NCBI GenBank assembly: GCA_030428025.1 | Contig: JAUIBJ010000124.1 | Span: forward strand, 1-8,249 | From: Alphaproteobacteria bacterium | GTDB taxonomy: Bacteria > Pseudomonadota > Alphaproteobacteria > Rhodobacterales > Rhodobacteraceae | Reading direction: 5' to 3' | Length of the DNA stretch: 8,249 nt | In this document: positions 1 through 5,903 of the stretch, piece after piece | Position numbering within the stretch: the first letter of the stretch is position 1 | Layout of the letters: the number at the start of each line of letters is the position of its first letter | Translations under genes and position numbers: made by a program | Notes under the pieces: model-generated | Told to the model about the DNA's origin: nothing | Databases searched by the model: none | Seen by the model: only the letters and a program-made list of their open reading frames with translations

Positions 1-98
1 ATCTCCATTGTGGCCGAGCCGATAAGACCGAAGAGTGTGGTCACGCCCTCTGCCTCCAGCGCCTTCACCGCCGCCTGCCCGCCTGTCATAGTCTCCAT
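1..98 (-). CDS. Thiamine-diphosphate-dependent enzyme, N-terminal fragment (acetolactate synthase / sulfoacetaldehyde acetyltransferase type)
   Basis: Only the first 32 codons are inside the window; the gene runs off the left edge. The translation begins METMTGGQAAVKALEAEG and continues with a TLFGLIGSATME segment. This is the usual opening of the ThDP-binding PYR domain in the acetolactate synthase superfamily: a T-G-G-Q/E-A-hydrophobic helix, then V-x-x-x-FG. Where acetolactate synthases usually have a G-x-P-G loop, this protein has G-S-A-x-M. As I recall, that resembles sulfoacetaldehyde acetyltransferase (Xsc) and its relatives, so the subfamily is open. The ATG at 98 is preferred over the in-frame ATG at 89 because an AAGGGA ribosome site lies about 8 nt upstream of it. 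A 72-nt gap without an obvious terminator separates it from the hydrolase gene upstream, so it is probably the next gene of the same operon. It may process the last C-C fragment of the pathway; that is inference. Confidence 0.75.
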   Translation of the reverse strand, partial: METMTGGQAAVKALEAEGVTTLFGLIGSATME

Positions 99-170
99 AT
101 CGCGTTTCCCTTGGTCCTGTTCCTGCTGTCCATGCGTCGAAGTATCGTGATGCCCCCGAAAGCCCAAGCG

Positions 171-965
171 TCAGAGCACCCGGGCAAGAAAGGCCTCGAC
201 CGGTTCGGCGAAAAGCTCCGGCCGCTCGATCAGCCCCAGATGCTGAAGCTGCGGCACGATCACCACATCCGCCTCGCTCATTTCCTTGGCGATGGCCCAG
301 CTCATTGCCGGGGTCGAGCCGCTGTCATGCTCGCAGGTCATCACCAGTGCCGGCTGTGCGATGGGCGGGTCGGGGCGGATAAGCTCCCTCACCCCCTCGG
401 CCAGAACCTGCCGGTGAGCGGCATAGTTGCCGTGATCGTTGGCCAGAACGATCGCGCGAATTTCGTCCACCACCTCCTTGTGATCGCGGCGAAAATCTTC
501 GGTGAACCACCGCTCCAGCGTGGCCTCGATGGTGGCGGCCGGCCCGCCCGCGCCGGTGGCGCGCGCGCGCTCCTCCACCAGCTTCTGCTGCGCCTCGCCG
601 CGCTCGTGCGGCGAGTTGAGGATGGCCAGCGCACTCACCCGCTCGGGGGCGTCCATCGCCACGCGGCGGTTGATCATGCCGCCGAGCGAAAAGCCCACCA
701 AGGCCGCCCGGTCGATGCCCAGTTCGTCCATGAGTGCAAGAAGCTGGGCGCCAAGCGTGCTCAAGCTCACGCCATCCTCCGGCAGAGCGCTTTCGCCGTG
801 GCCCGGCAGATCATAGCTCAGCACCCGGAAACGCCGCGCCAGCACCGGCGCGATCGGCCCCCAGGTGCTGGCCCGCGTAAGCCCCAGCCCGTGGATCAGC
901 ACCACCGCCGGCGCGCCCACGGGGCCGGTGAGGTCATAGGCCGTCCCCTGTGCCGAGCGGGCCAT
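171..965 (-). CDS. Alpha/beta-fold hydrolase (PcaD-like fold; candidate TgnD-type amide/enamide hydrolase)
   Basis: A 264-residue alpha/beta hydrolase of normal length for 3-oxoadipate enol-lactonase-like proteins. The oxyanion motif LIHGLG is at residues 23-28, the YDLPGHGES strand-turn at 51-59, and the nucleophile elbow G-F-S-L-G-G at 91-96 with Ser93. The likely acid is Asp214 in CEHD and the catalytic His is His242 in QLQHLGLIERP, so the triad is complete. There is no signal peptide, so it is cytoplasmic. Its ATG follows directly on the TAG stop of the preceding gene (TAGATG) with only a weak G-rich ribosome site, which suggests translational coupling. In the trigonelline and vitamin B6 pathways a hydrolase of this class splits N-acyl enamine succinates; given the neighbours, a similar late hydrolytic step is plausible here. 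An ester or lactone substrate cannot be excluded. Fold and triad are certain; substrate is inferred. Confidence 0.93.
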   Translation of the reverse strand: MARSAQGTAYDLTGPVGAPAVVLIHGLGLTRASTWGPIAPVLARRFRVLSYDLPGHGESALPEDGVSLSTLGAQLLALMDELGIDRAALVGFSLGGMINRRVAMDAPERVSALAILNSPHERGEAQQKLVEERARATGAGGPAATIEATLERWFTEDFRRDHKEVVDEIRAIVLANDHGNYAAHRQVLAEGVRELIRPDPPIAQPALVMTCEHDSGSTPAMSWAIAKEMSEADVVIVPQLQHLGLIERPELFAEPVEAFLARVL

Positions 966-1562
966 CTACACCCCCGCCGGGTTGTCCACATCCCGGCCCA
1001 TTTCCTTCAGATCCGTATAGCGGTCGCCGATCCGGTGATTCGGATGCCCGCCCACCGAGGCACCGAGCGCCACGATGATCTCGTCCTCGGCCGGCGCATC
1101 GGGCACCTGAGTATGGATCGTCTGGTAGTGCGAGCGCCGCCCGCCATCATCCTTGTCCATCAGCGGGATCATCAGCGAACACCCCGCCGCCCCGCGCGTG
1201 TTGGTGAAGACCAGATAGGACTTGGCATTGATCGCCTCCCGGAACTGATTGCCGAACCACAGCGAATGGGTCAGCGCCTGGGCATGTTCCAGCTCGCCGC
1301 CCATGCCGACCACGCTGGCCTTGCCGCAGCCCTCAAGCCGGTCGCCCGTGACCTCCAGCAGCATGCCCGTCAGCCGCTTGCCGATCTCGGGACAGATGTC
1401 GCGCACCTCCGGGCTCATGTCCTCCACATGGCCGCGGCCGAACCACGGGTTGCGGAGGATGGCCAGCGCGGCGACCAGCCGTGTCGGCTCGGCCACCTCC
1501 TTCCAGCCTTCCTTGTAGGTGGTCTGCACCTGCAACAGCGTGCGGCGGATCTCAGCCGGCAT
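966..1562 (-). CDS. 'Amino acid synthesis' family protein (DUF1185 / AA_synth)
   Basis: A 198-residue soluble protein that I recognise as the DUF1185 ('amino acid synthesis', Pfam AA_synth) family. The seen features are an N-terminal EIRRTLLQVQTTYKEG segment, a central G-K-A-S-V-V-G-M-G-G-E-L-E-H stretch at about 80-93, the invariant-looking ITH/LTHSLWFGNQFREAI helix that follows it, a D-K-D-D-G-G-R-R-S-H-Y segment at about 136-146, and a C-terminal HPNHRIGDRYTDLKEM tail. The family name comes from weak old associations, and to my knowledge no reaction is established. Its start overlaps the monooxygenase stop by 11 bp and its stop abuts the hydrolase start, so it is translated as part of the catabolic operon. 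A GAGGGAG ribosome site lies 7 nt before the ATG. Conserved Glu, His and Asp residues would suit an enzyme or a metal/ligand-binding protein, but that is a guess. Confidence 0.88.
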   Translation of the reverse strand: MPAEIRRTLLQVQTTYKEGWKEVAEPTRLVAALAILRNPWFGRGHVEDMSPEVRDICPEIGKRLTGMLLEVTGDRLEGCGKASVVGMGGELEHAQALTHSLWFGNQFREAINAKSYLVFTNTRGAAGCSLMIPLMDKDDGGRRSHYQTIHTQVPDAPAEDEIIVALGASVGGHPNHRIGDRYTDLKEMGRDVDNPAGV

Positions 1563-2613
1563 GCGCGGGCTCCCTCTTTTCGGCGAAGGCGGGGATCACA
1601 TGCTCGCAGAACAGCTCCATCGACCGCTTCTGCTCGGCATGGCCGAGCCCGAGGCTGGCATAGTAGATGAAGCTGTCGACGCCCAGGGCCTCGTATTGCC
1701 TCAGCTTCTCGATCACCTGATCGGGCGTGCCGAACATCAGGTTCTCAGCCAGCATCTCGGGGTCGTATTCGGCCCGGTTTTCCAGGTCCTCCAGCGGGAT
1801 GAGCTTGGCAAATCCGTTCTCCACATCGCCCAGGTTCTTGAAATAATTCTCAAACTGCGAAAGTTGCCGGCGCGCGGCGGCCACAGGCACCGAGACCTGC
1901 TCGGGCCTGTCGTAAAGGGCCGTGTGACGCATCATCGCGATCTCGGGGCGGCGCTTGCCGGGGTTGGCCTCCATCGCCTCGGCCAGGCGGTTCATGTAGA
2001 TCTCCACCTCGCCCATCGGGCGGGTCAGCGGCCAGGACATGATATTGCAGCCATGCTTGACCGCGTAATCGAAGGTGATCGGCGCCCGCGCGGCCACCCA
2101 GATCGGCACTTCCTTCTGCACCGGCTTCGGAACCGAGGTGGAGGTGGGAAACTGCCAGTATTCGCCGTCATGGGCATAATCGCCCGCCCAGAGCGCCTGC
2201 ACCGCCGGCAGCATCTCCTGCATGTAGCGCCAGGCGTCGGATTGTTTCAGCCCGGGATGCATGCGGTCGAACTCCCGCTGGTAGGCCCCCGAGCCGATGC
2301 CGAATTCCAGCCTGCCATCGGTCAGAAGGTCGGTCATCGCCGCCTCTCCCGCGAGCCGGATCGGCGACCAGTAGGGCGCCACGGCCACGGCCGTTCCCAG
2401 CCGGATGCGCGAGGTATGCTCTCCCCACCATGTCAGGATCTGGAACGGGTTGGGCGCGATGGTCATTTCCATCGCGTGATGCTCGGCCGCCCAGACGATG
2501 TCGAACCCGCCCCGATCGGCCATTTTAACCATGTCCAGAGTGTGTTGCGCGACATCCTTCATGTCAAGGCTGTCGTCGATCCGCTCCATGTTGATCGCAA
2601 GATGGAATTTCAT
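1552..2613 (-). CDS. Luciferase-like (LLM class) flavin-dependent monooxygenase
   Basis: A 353-residue bacterial-luciferase-fold enzyme, the usual length for the two-component group that uses reduced flavin supplied by a partner reductase. Visible family features are the N-terminal strand MKFHLAI, the WAAEHH motif at 41-46, the RIRLGTAVAVAPYWSPIRLAGE segment at 69-90, the LTDGRLEFGIGSG motif at 97-109, the VPIWVAA strand at 169-175, and the C-terminal GTPDQVIEKL signature at 295-304. Such enzymes bind FMNH2 and O2 and insert oxygen, in several cases opening N-heterocyclic rings (RutA on uracil, TgnB on trigonelline). A flavin reductase sits two genes upstream in the same operon. AGGAGG at 2623-2628 is an excellent ribosome site 9 nt from the ATG, and the gene starts 18 nt after the aldehyde dehydrogenase stop. 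The class is certain. The TgnB-like role is inferred from context, and an SsuD- or alkanal-type substrate remains possible. Confidence 0.95.
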   Translation of the reverse strand: MKFHLAINMERIDDSLDMKDVAQHTLDMVKMADRGGFDIVWAAEHHAMEMTIAPNPFQILTWWGEHTSRIRLGTAVAVAPYWSPIRLAGEAAMTDLLTDGRLEFGIGSGAYQREFDRMHPGLKQSDAWRYMQEMLPAVQALWAGDYAHDGEYWQFPTSTSVPKPVQKEVPIWVAARAPITFDYAVKHGCNIMSWPLTRPMGEVEIYMNRLAEAMEANPGKRRPEIAMMRHTALYDRPEQVSVPVAAARRQLSQFENYFKNLGDVENGFAKLIPLEDLENRAEYDPEMLAENLMFGTPDQVIEKLRQYEALGVDSFIYYASLGLGHAEQKRSMELFCEHVIPAFAEKREPAHAG

Positions 2614-2631
2614 GATCTCTTTCCTCCTGGT

Positions 2632-4110
2632 TTACCGCGCCACGAACTGGCTTCCCAGCGGTTCGGACGACGTGTTCATCCAGACCGTCTTGGGTCTGGT
2701 GTAGTCATGGATGGCCTGGAACCCGCTTTCGCGGCCATAGCCGGAGTTTTTCATGCCGCCAAACTCGGCGATGGGCGAGACGGCGCGATAGGTGTTGACC
2801 CAGACGATACCGGCCCGGACGGCGCGGCTCATACGCAGGGCACGGGCGCCGTCGCGGGTGAAAATGCCGGCGGCGAGCCCGTGCACCGTGTCGTTGGCCA
2901 GCCGCAGCGCCTCTTCCTCGGTGCGGAAGCGCAGTACGCTCAGGACCGGGCCGAACAGCTCGGTATCGACGATCTCCAGGTCGGGGCGCGGGCAGTCGAC
3001 GATGGTGGGCTCGAAGAACATGTCGCTCGCCTGCCCCTCGGCGCGCTTGCCACCGCAAAGGATGCGGCCGCCCTGCTCCACCGCACGGGCCAATTGCCGC
3101 TCGATATTCTCGAGCTGGCCATAGGTGCAGAGCGGGCCCATTTCCGTTTCGTCCAGCATCGGATCGCCGATCCGGGCCTCGTTGGCCACGCCTACCATCT
3201 TTTCGAGGAAGGCATCGGCCACATCCTCGTGCACGATCAGGCGGGAGCCCGCCACGCAGGACTGGCCCGAGGCCGCGAAGATGCCCGAGACCGAGCCGTT
3301 CACGGCACTTTCCAGATCGGCATCCTCGAAGACGATGAAGGGCGACTTGCCGCCCAGTTCGAGGCTCACCTCGGCGAAATTCTCGGCCGAGTTGCGCACG
3401 ATATGCCGGGCCGCCACCGGCCCGCCGGTGAAAGAGATCCGGGCCACCAGCGGATGCGTGGTGAGTACCTTGCCGCAGGGGTCGCCATGGCCGGTGACGA
3501 TGTTGATTACCCCGTCGGGGATGCCCGCCTGGGCAAAGAGTCTGCCGAATTCCAGGATCACGGCCGGAGCGAATTCGCTGGTCTTCAGCACCACGGTGTT
3601 TCCGGCGGCCAGCGCCGGGCCGATCTTGACCGCGGTCAGGAACATCTGGCTGTTCCACGGCACCACGGCGGCGATCACACCCAGCGGTTCGCGTTCGGTA
3701 AAGACGAACATGTCGGGCTTGTCGATGGGCAGCGTGTCACCGTGGATCTTGTCGGCGGCGCCGGCGAAGAAATGCAGGAACTCGGCGATGTATTTGGCCT
3801 GCCAGCGGGTTTCCTTCAGCATCTTGCCGGTGTCGCGCGTCTCGATCTCGCCAAAGCTTTCCGATTTGTCCGCCAGCAGATCGGCCAGCCGGCGCAGGCA
3901 ATGGCCGCGCTCTGTGGCCGTCATCCGCGCCCAGGGCCCCTCGTAACAGGCCGCATGCGCCGCCCGCACCGCGCGGTCCACATCCTCCGCCGTGGCCTCG
4001 GGCGCGGTGGCCCAGACCTCTCCGGTGGCGGGGTTGAAGCTTTCGAACGTGCCCCCGTCGGAGGCTGGCACCCAGTCCCCGCCGATCAGCATCCTGTAAT
4101 CCTGTACCAT
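2632..4110 (-). CDS. NAD(P)-dependent aldehyde dehydrogenase
   Basis: A full-length 492-residue aldehyde dehydrogenase of the betaine-aldehyde / hydroxymuconic-semialdehyde type. Catalytic residues are all present: Asn153 in PWNSQ, Lys176 in VLKTSEFAP (Thr where Pro is common), the F-T-G-G nucleotide turn at 227-230, the general base Glu251 in LELGGKSP, and the nucleophile Cys285 in GQSCVAGSR. The ELFGPVL segment (384-390) and the GGMKNSGYGRE C-terminal motif (451-461) complete the family pattern. It is cytoplasmic. It starts 10 nt after the flavin reductase stop, with the ribosome site (GAGGGAG) overlapping that stop. In the trigonelline scheme an enzyme of this family (TgnC) oxidises the ring-opened hydroxybutyrolactone/aldehyde to a substituted succinate. 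An equivalent role on a ring-opened aldehyde is the best inference here, though a general semialdehyde dehydrogenase is also possible. Confidence 0.96.
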   Translation of the reverse strand: MVQDYRMLIGGDWVPASDGGTFESFNPATGEVWATAPEATAEDVDRAVRAAHAACYEGPWARMTATERGHCLRRLADLLADKSESFGEIETRDTGKMLKETRWQAKYIAEFLHFFAGAADKIHGDTLPIDKPDMFVFTEREPLGVIAAVVPWNSQMFLTAVKIGPALAAGNTVVLKTSEFAPAVILEFGRLFAQAGIPDGVINIVTGHGDPCGKVLTTHPLVARISFTGGPVAARHIVRNSAENFAEVSLELGGKSPFIVFEDADLESAVNGSVSGIFAASGQSCVAGSRLIVHEDVADAFLEKMVGVANEARIGDPMLDETEMGPLCTYGQLENIERQLARAVEQGGRILCGGKRAEGQASDMFFEPTIVDCPRPDLEIVDTELFGPVLSVLRFRTEEEALRLANDTVHGLAAGIFTRDGARALRMSRAVRAGIVWVNTYRAVSPIAEFGGMKNSGYGRESGFQAIHDYTRPKTVWMNTSSEPLGSQFVAR

Positions 4111-4120
4111 GCCCGCTCCC

Positions 4121-4645
4121 TCAGCCTGCCGCCTGAACCTGCGCCTGCGGGATCACCCGGTGATAGGCGCCCGCGCGATAGGCGAGCGGGGCGGCGCGCG
4201 CGTCCATCACGTGCTTGACATGGCCCACCGCGATCAGATGGCTGCCCGAACGCATGGCCTGCTGAAGGTCGCATTGAAAGGCCGTCGCCCCGTCGATCAG
4301 CGGCGCCCAGCCGCGCGGCGCGAAGGTCTCGATGCCCGAGAACCGGTCGCTCACCCAGCCGTCATGGCGCCCGGCGAACCGGTCGGCGATCTCGGCGCAG
4401 TCCTCTGCCAGAACATTGACGCAGAAGCGGCTGTTTTCCTTGACGAAATGCGCGATCCGGCTGTCGGCGTGCAAGCAGACCAGAACCGTGGGCGGATCGG
4501 CAGAGACCGAGGAAAACGCACTGACCGTCGCACCGGCCCGCCCGGCGCGGCCGTCCGTTGTCACCACGGTCACGGACGAGGCCACCCCGCGCATCGCCGC
4601 GATGAAGTCTTCCCGGGGCGCCAGCCCCTCGATCTGCCGAAACAT
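4121..4645 (-). CDS. Short-chain flavin reductase (HpaC/RutF/DIM6-NTAB family), partner of the monooxygenase
   Basis: A 174-residue flavin reductase domain protein. It shows the MRGVASSVTVVTTDG opening strand (18-32), the G-A-T-V-S-A-F-S-S-V-S-A-D-P-P flavin-binding segment (38-52) followed by VLVCLHADSRI, the FCVNVLAE motif (74-81), the SHLIAVGHV strand (135-143) and the PLAYRAGAYHRV ending (153-164). This family reduces FMN or FAD with NAD(P)H and hands the free reduced flavin to a separate oxygenase, here most likely the luciferase-like enzyme two genes downstream. I place the start at 4645 rather than at the in-frame ATG at 4696: a perfect AGGAGGA lies 5 nt before 4645, and residues encoded before it look like leader sequence and would cover the predicted promoter. 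It is the first gene of the catabolic operon and diverges from the LysR gene. Function is well supported; NADH or NADPH preference is not visible. Confidence 0.93.
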   Translation of the reverse strand: MFRQIEGLAPREDFIAAMRGVASSVTVVTTDGRAGRAGATVSAFSSVSADPPTVLVCLHADSRIAHFVKENSRFCVNVLAEDCAEIADRFAGRHDGWVSDRFSGIETFAPRGWAPLIDGATAFQCDLQQAMRSGSHLIAVGHVKHVMDARAAPLAYRAGAYHRVIPQAQVQAAG

Positions 4646-4650
4646 CTCGC

Positions 4651-4657
4651 TCCTCCT
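4651..4657 (-). promoter_or_regulatory. Ribosome binding site fixing the flavin reductase start
   Basis: Read on the minus strand, AGGAGGA stands 5 nt before the ATG at 4645. No such site precedes the longer in-frame ATG at 4696, which decides for the shorter protein. Confidence 0.85.
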
Positions 4658-4669
4658 GTTGCATCCGTC

Positions 4670-4698
4670 CTGATATCGCGCCGTCAGACCTGCCACAA
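4670..4698 (-). promoter_or_regulatory. Candidate sigma-70 promoter of the catabolic operon
   Basis: On the minus strand TTGTGG (4698-4693) and TATCAG (4675-4670) are separated by 17 nt, giving a predicted transcript start near 4663 and a leader of about 18 nt before the flavin reductase ATG. The -35 hexamer lies just beyond the weaker LysR-type dyad at 4705-4722, a usual position for activation by this regulator family. The match was made by eye; the -10 box is imperfect. Confidence 0.4.
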
Positions 4699-4704
4699 AA
4701 AGAG

Positions 4705-4722
4705 AATTCTTGAAAATGAATT
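4705..4722. promoter_or_regulatory. Weaker LysR-type dyad, operon side (candidate activation site)
   Basis: AATTC (4705-4709) and GAATT (4718-4722) form a 5-bp inverted repeat, and T4708-N11-A4720 satisfies the LysR box rule. Its centre is about 31 bp from the strong dyad at 4736-4754, three helical turns, on the side facing the catabolic operon. It overlaps the candidate -35 of the lysR promoter. The dyad is seen; regulator binding is inferred. Confidence 0.45.
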
Positions 4723-4737
4723 GTTTTGCGCCATAAA
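4710..4737 (+). promoter_or_regulatory. Candidate promoter of the LysR-type regulator gene
   Basis: TTGAAA (4710-4715) and CATAAA (4732-4737) are 16 nt apart and would start transcription about 25-30 nt before the regulator ATG. The -10 box runs into the left arm of the strong palindrome, so regulator bound there would block its own promoter, the common autorepression layout of LysR systems. Identified by eye. Confidence 0.4.
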
Positions 4738-4754
4738 TTCGAAATGTTCGAATT
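4736..4754. promoter_or_regulatory. Strong LysR-type operator palindrome (recognition site)
   Basis: AATTCGAA (4736-4743), a 3-nt spacer, and TTCGAATT (4747-4754) form a perfect inverted repeat with 8-bp arms. T4739-N11-A4751 is a canonical LysR box. It sits in the 125-nt divergent region between the flavin reductase and lysR genes, 16 nt before the lysR ATG. The core ATTCG-N7-CGAAT recurs at 5639-5655 with identical geometry. Confidence 0.75.
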
Positions 4755-4770
4755 ATGAAGAAGGCGCTCC

Positions 4771-5619
4771 ATGAACATCACCGCGCTTCAGACCTTTCTG
4801 GCCATCGTCGATACCGGCAGCCTGGTGCGTGCCTCGCAGCAGATGCATGTGACGCAATCCACCGTCACCGCCCGCCTGAAGACGCTGGAGGACGAGATCG
4901 GCCAGCAGCTGCTGAACCGGCAGAAATCCGGTACCACGCTGACGCCGGCGGGCACCAAGCTCCTGCGCTATGCCCGCATCATGACCGGGCTCTGGCGGCA
5001 GGCGCTTTACGAGACCAGCCTGCCCGCGGGGCTCGCGTCGGTCTGCACCTTCGGCTGCGACCGCGAGCTCTGGCACGGGCCGGGGCGGGCCTTCTTCAAC
5101 GGCGTCACCTCGGGACATCCGGAGATGGCCGTGTCGGTTCTGCAGGGCAGCGCGCGGGATCTGGAGGAATGGCTGGCCACCGGCATGGTCGATGTGATCC
5201 TGACCTTCGATTCAGTCGCCCGCGGCAGCCAGACGGTCTTTCCCCTGCCGCCAGAGGAGCTGGTGCTCTATTCCGACCGCCCCCACACGCCGATCGACGG
5301 CGACCCGCTCTATATCTTCGTCGATCACGGGCCGGAATACCGCCGCCAACATGCCGAAACATATTACGGCGCCGGCATCGCCCGGCTCAACTTCGACAGT
5401 TCGTGGTGGGCGCTGCAAACCATGCTCGACCGAGGCGGGTCGGCCTATCTGCCCCGCGCCCTGGCCGAGCCCTATGTCGCCGACGGGCGGCTTTACGAAC
5501 TGGACGCGGCGCCGGTCTATACCCGCAAGAAGAACCTGATCGTGACCGACGCCGCCGCCCAGAGCTGGACATGGTTCCGGCCGCTGATGGCAAATCTGAG
5601 CGGCTTTTCTTCCGATTAA
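4771..5619 (+). CDS. LysR-family transcriptional regulator of the locus
   Basis: A 282-residue LysR-type regulator. The winged helix-turn-helix covers about residues 2-60: MNITALQTFLAIVDTGSL, then ASQQMHVTQSTVTARLKTLE (21-40) holding the recognition helix, then LLNRQKSGTTLTPAG. The rest is a periplasmic-binding-protein-like effector domain, somewhat short for the family but with ordinary strand motifs such as MVDVILTF (139-146) and GGSAYLPRALAEPYV (222-236). AAGG at 4761-4764 lies 6 nt before the ATG. It diverges from the catabolic operon and precedes the transporter genes, so it is the natural regulator of both. The paired dyads at 4705-4754 and 5639-5685 support this. LysR proteins usually need a pathway metabolite as co-inducer; here that would be the imported substrate or an early intermediate. 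It matches TgnR of the trigonelline system in class, not demonstrably in specificity. Confidence 0.95.
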   Translation: MNITALQTFLAIVDTGSLVRASQQMHVTQSTVTARLKTLEDEIGQQLLNRQKSGTTLTPAGTKLLRYARIMTGLWRQALYETSLPAGLASVCTFGCDRELWHGPGRAFFNGVTSGHPEMAVSVLQGSARDLEEWLATGMVDVILTFDSVARGSQTVFPLPPEELVLYSDRPHTPIDGDPLYIFVDHGPEYRRQHAETYYGAGIARLNFDSSWWALQTMLDRGGSAYLPRALAEPYVADGRLYELDAAPVYTRKKNLIVTDAAAQSWTWFRPLMANLSGFSSD

Positions 5620-5634
5620 CTGAAAAGCGTTTTT
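5603..5634 (+). terminator. Weak intrinsic terminator at the end of lysR
   Basis: GCTTTTC (5603-5609) pairs with GAAAAGC (5622-5628) across a 12-nt loop that contains the lysR stop codon, followed by G and five T. The stem is AT-rich and overlaps coding sequence, so termination is probably partial; read-through into the transporter genes is conceivable. Confidence 0.4.
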
Positions 5635-5638
5635 GGCA

Positions 5639-5655
5639 ATTCGAAAATGCCGAAT
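5639..5655. promoter_or_regulatory. LysR-type dyad upstream of the importer genes (recognition-like)
   Basis: ATTCG (5639-5643), 7 nt, CGAAT (5651-5655), with T5641-N11-A5653. The arm sequence and 7-nt spacer equal the core of the palindrome at 4736-4754; over 19 aligned bases 14 agree. It lies 19 nt after the lysR stop, in a 284-nt gap that leads to the binding-protein gene. Confidence 0.6.
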
Positions 5656-5670
5656 GAAAAGTGCATAAAA

Positions 5671-5685
5671 ATTCGCTTTTCGAAA
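5671..5685. promoter_or_regulatory. Second LysR-type dyad upstream of the importer genes (activation-like)
   Basis: ATTCG (5671-5675), 5 nt, CGAAA (5681-5685), with T5673-N11-A5685. Its centre is about 31 bp from that of the dyad at 5639-5655 and it lies on the side of the importer genes, mirroring the arrangement in the divergent region. No convincing -35/-10 pair follows, so the exact promoter is not assigned. Confidence 0.45.
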
Positions 5686-5844
5686 GTTTTTCGCTCTGGA
5701 ACACTTGCCACCAGCGCATGAGACGTGCTGCATTGAGCTTGGACGGGGGCAAATCGGTGCCGCCGCTCCAACGGGGACAGAAGACGAGACGGGGCGCGCG
5801 CAAGCGTGAAACACCACGAACCAGACGCCTGAACCATGCGCAGC

Positions 5845-5863
5845 TGCCGGCCGGGGGCCGGCA
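5845..5863 (+). other. GC-rich hairpin in the leader of the binding-protein gene
   Basis: TGCCGGCC (5845-5852) and GGCCGGCA (5856-5863) form a perfect 8-bp stem with a 3-nt GGG loop, ending 23 nt before the AGGAGG ribosome site. No T-run follows, so it is not an ordinary terminator. It could stabilise the 5' end of the message. The remaining leader, about 5686-5844, shows no ORF or RNA family that I recognise. Confidence 0.5.
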
Positions 5864-5886
5864 ACGACAGCAAGAAAAATCCAACT

Positions 5887-5892
5887 AGGAGG
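5887..5892 (+). promoter_or_regulatory. Ribosome binding site of the binding-protein gene
   Basis: A perfect AGGAGG stands 11 nt before the ATG at 5904. The spacing is slightly long, but no nearer start exists, and the ATG opens a typical signal peptide. Confidence 0.75.
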
Positions 5893-5903
5893 AAATACCG
5901 AAA

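Noticed and set aside
99..170. Possible terminator between the hydrolase and the ThDP enzyme genes
   Set aside because: No stable inverted repeat followed by a T-run is visible on the minus strand, so the operon is taken to continue.
111..1670. A 519-codon open frame on the plus strand opposite the hydrolase and DUF1185 genes
   Set aside because: Shadow frame: Arg-, His- and Ala-rich with no motifs, while the opposite strand encodes two well-formed families with overlapping start/stop signals.
1519..4218. An 899-codon open frame on the plus strand, opposite the aldehyde dehydrogenase and monooxygenase genes
   Set aside because: It lies antisense to genes with complete catalytic motifs, has the His/Arg/Gly/Asp-rich composition expected of a GC-rich shadow frame, and shows no recognisable domain.
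4646..4696. 17-residue N-terminal extension of the flavin reductase from the ATG at 4696
   Set aside because: It lacks a ribosome site, whereas AGGAGGA precedes the ATG at 4645. The extension would also cover the candidate -10 box, and its residues do not resemble the family.
5705..5734. TTGCCA (5705-5710) with TGCATT (5729-5734) as promoter of the importer genes
   Set aside because: The spacing is 18 nt but the -10 box matches consensus at only 3 of 6 positions; too weak to annotate.
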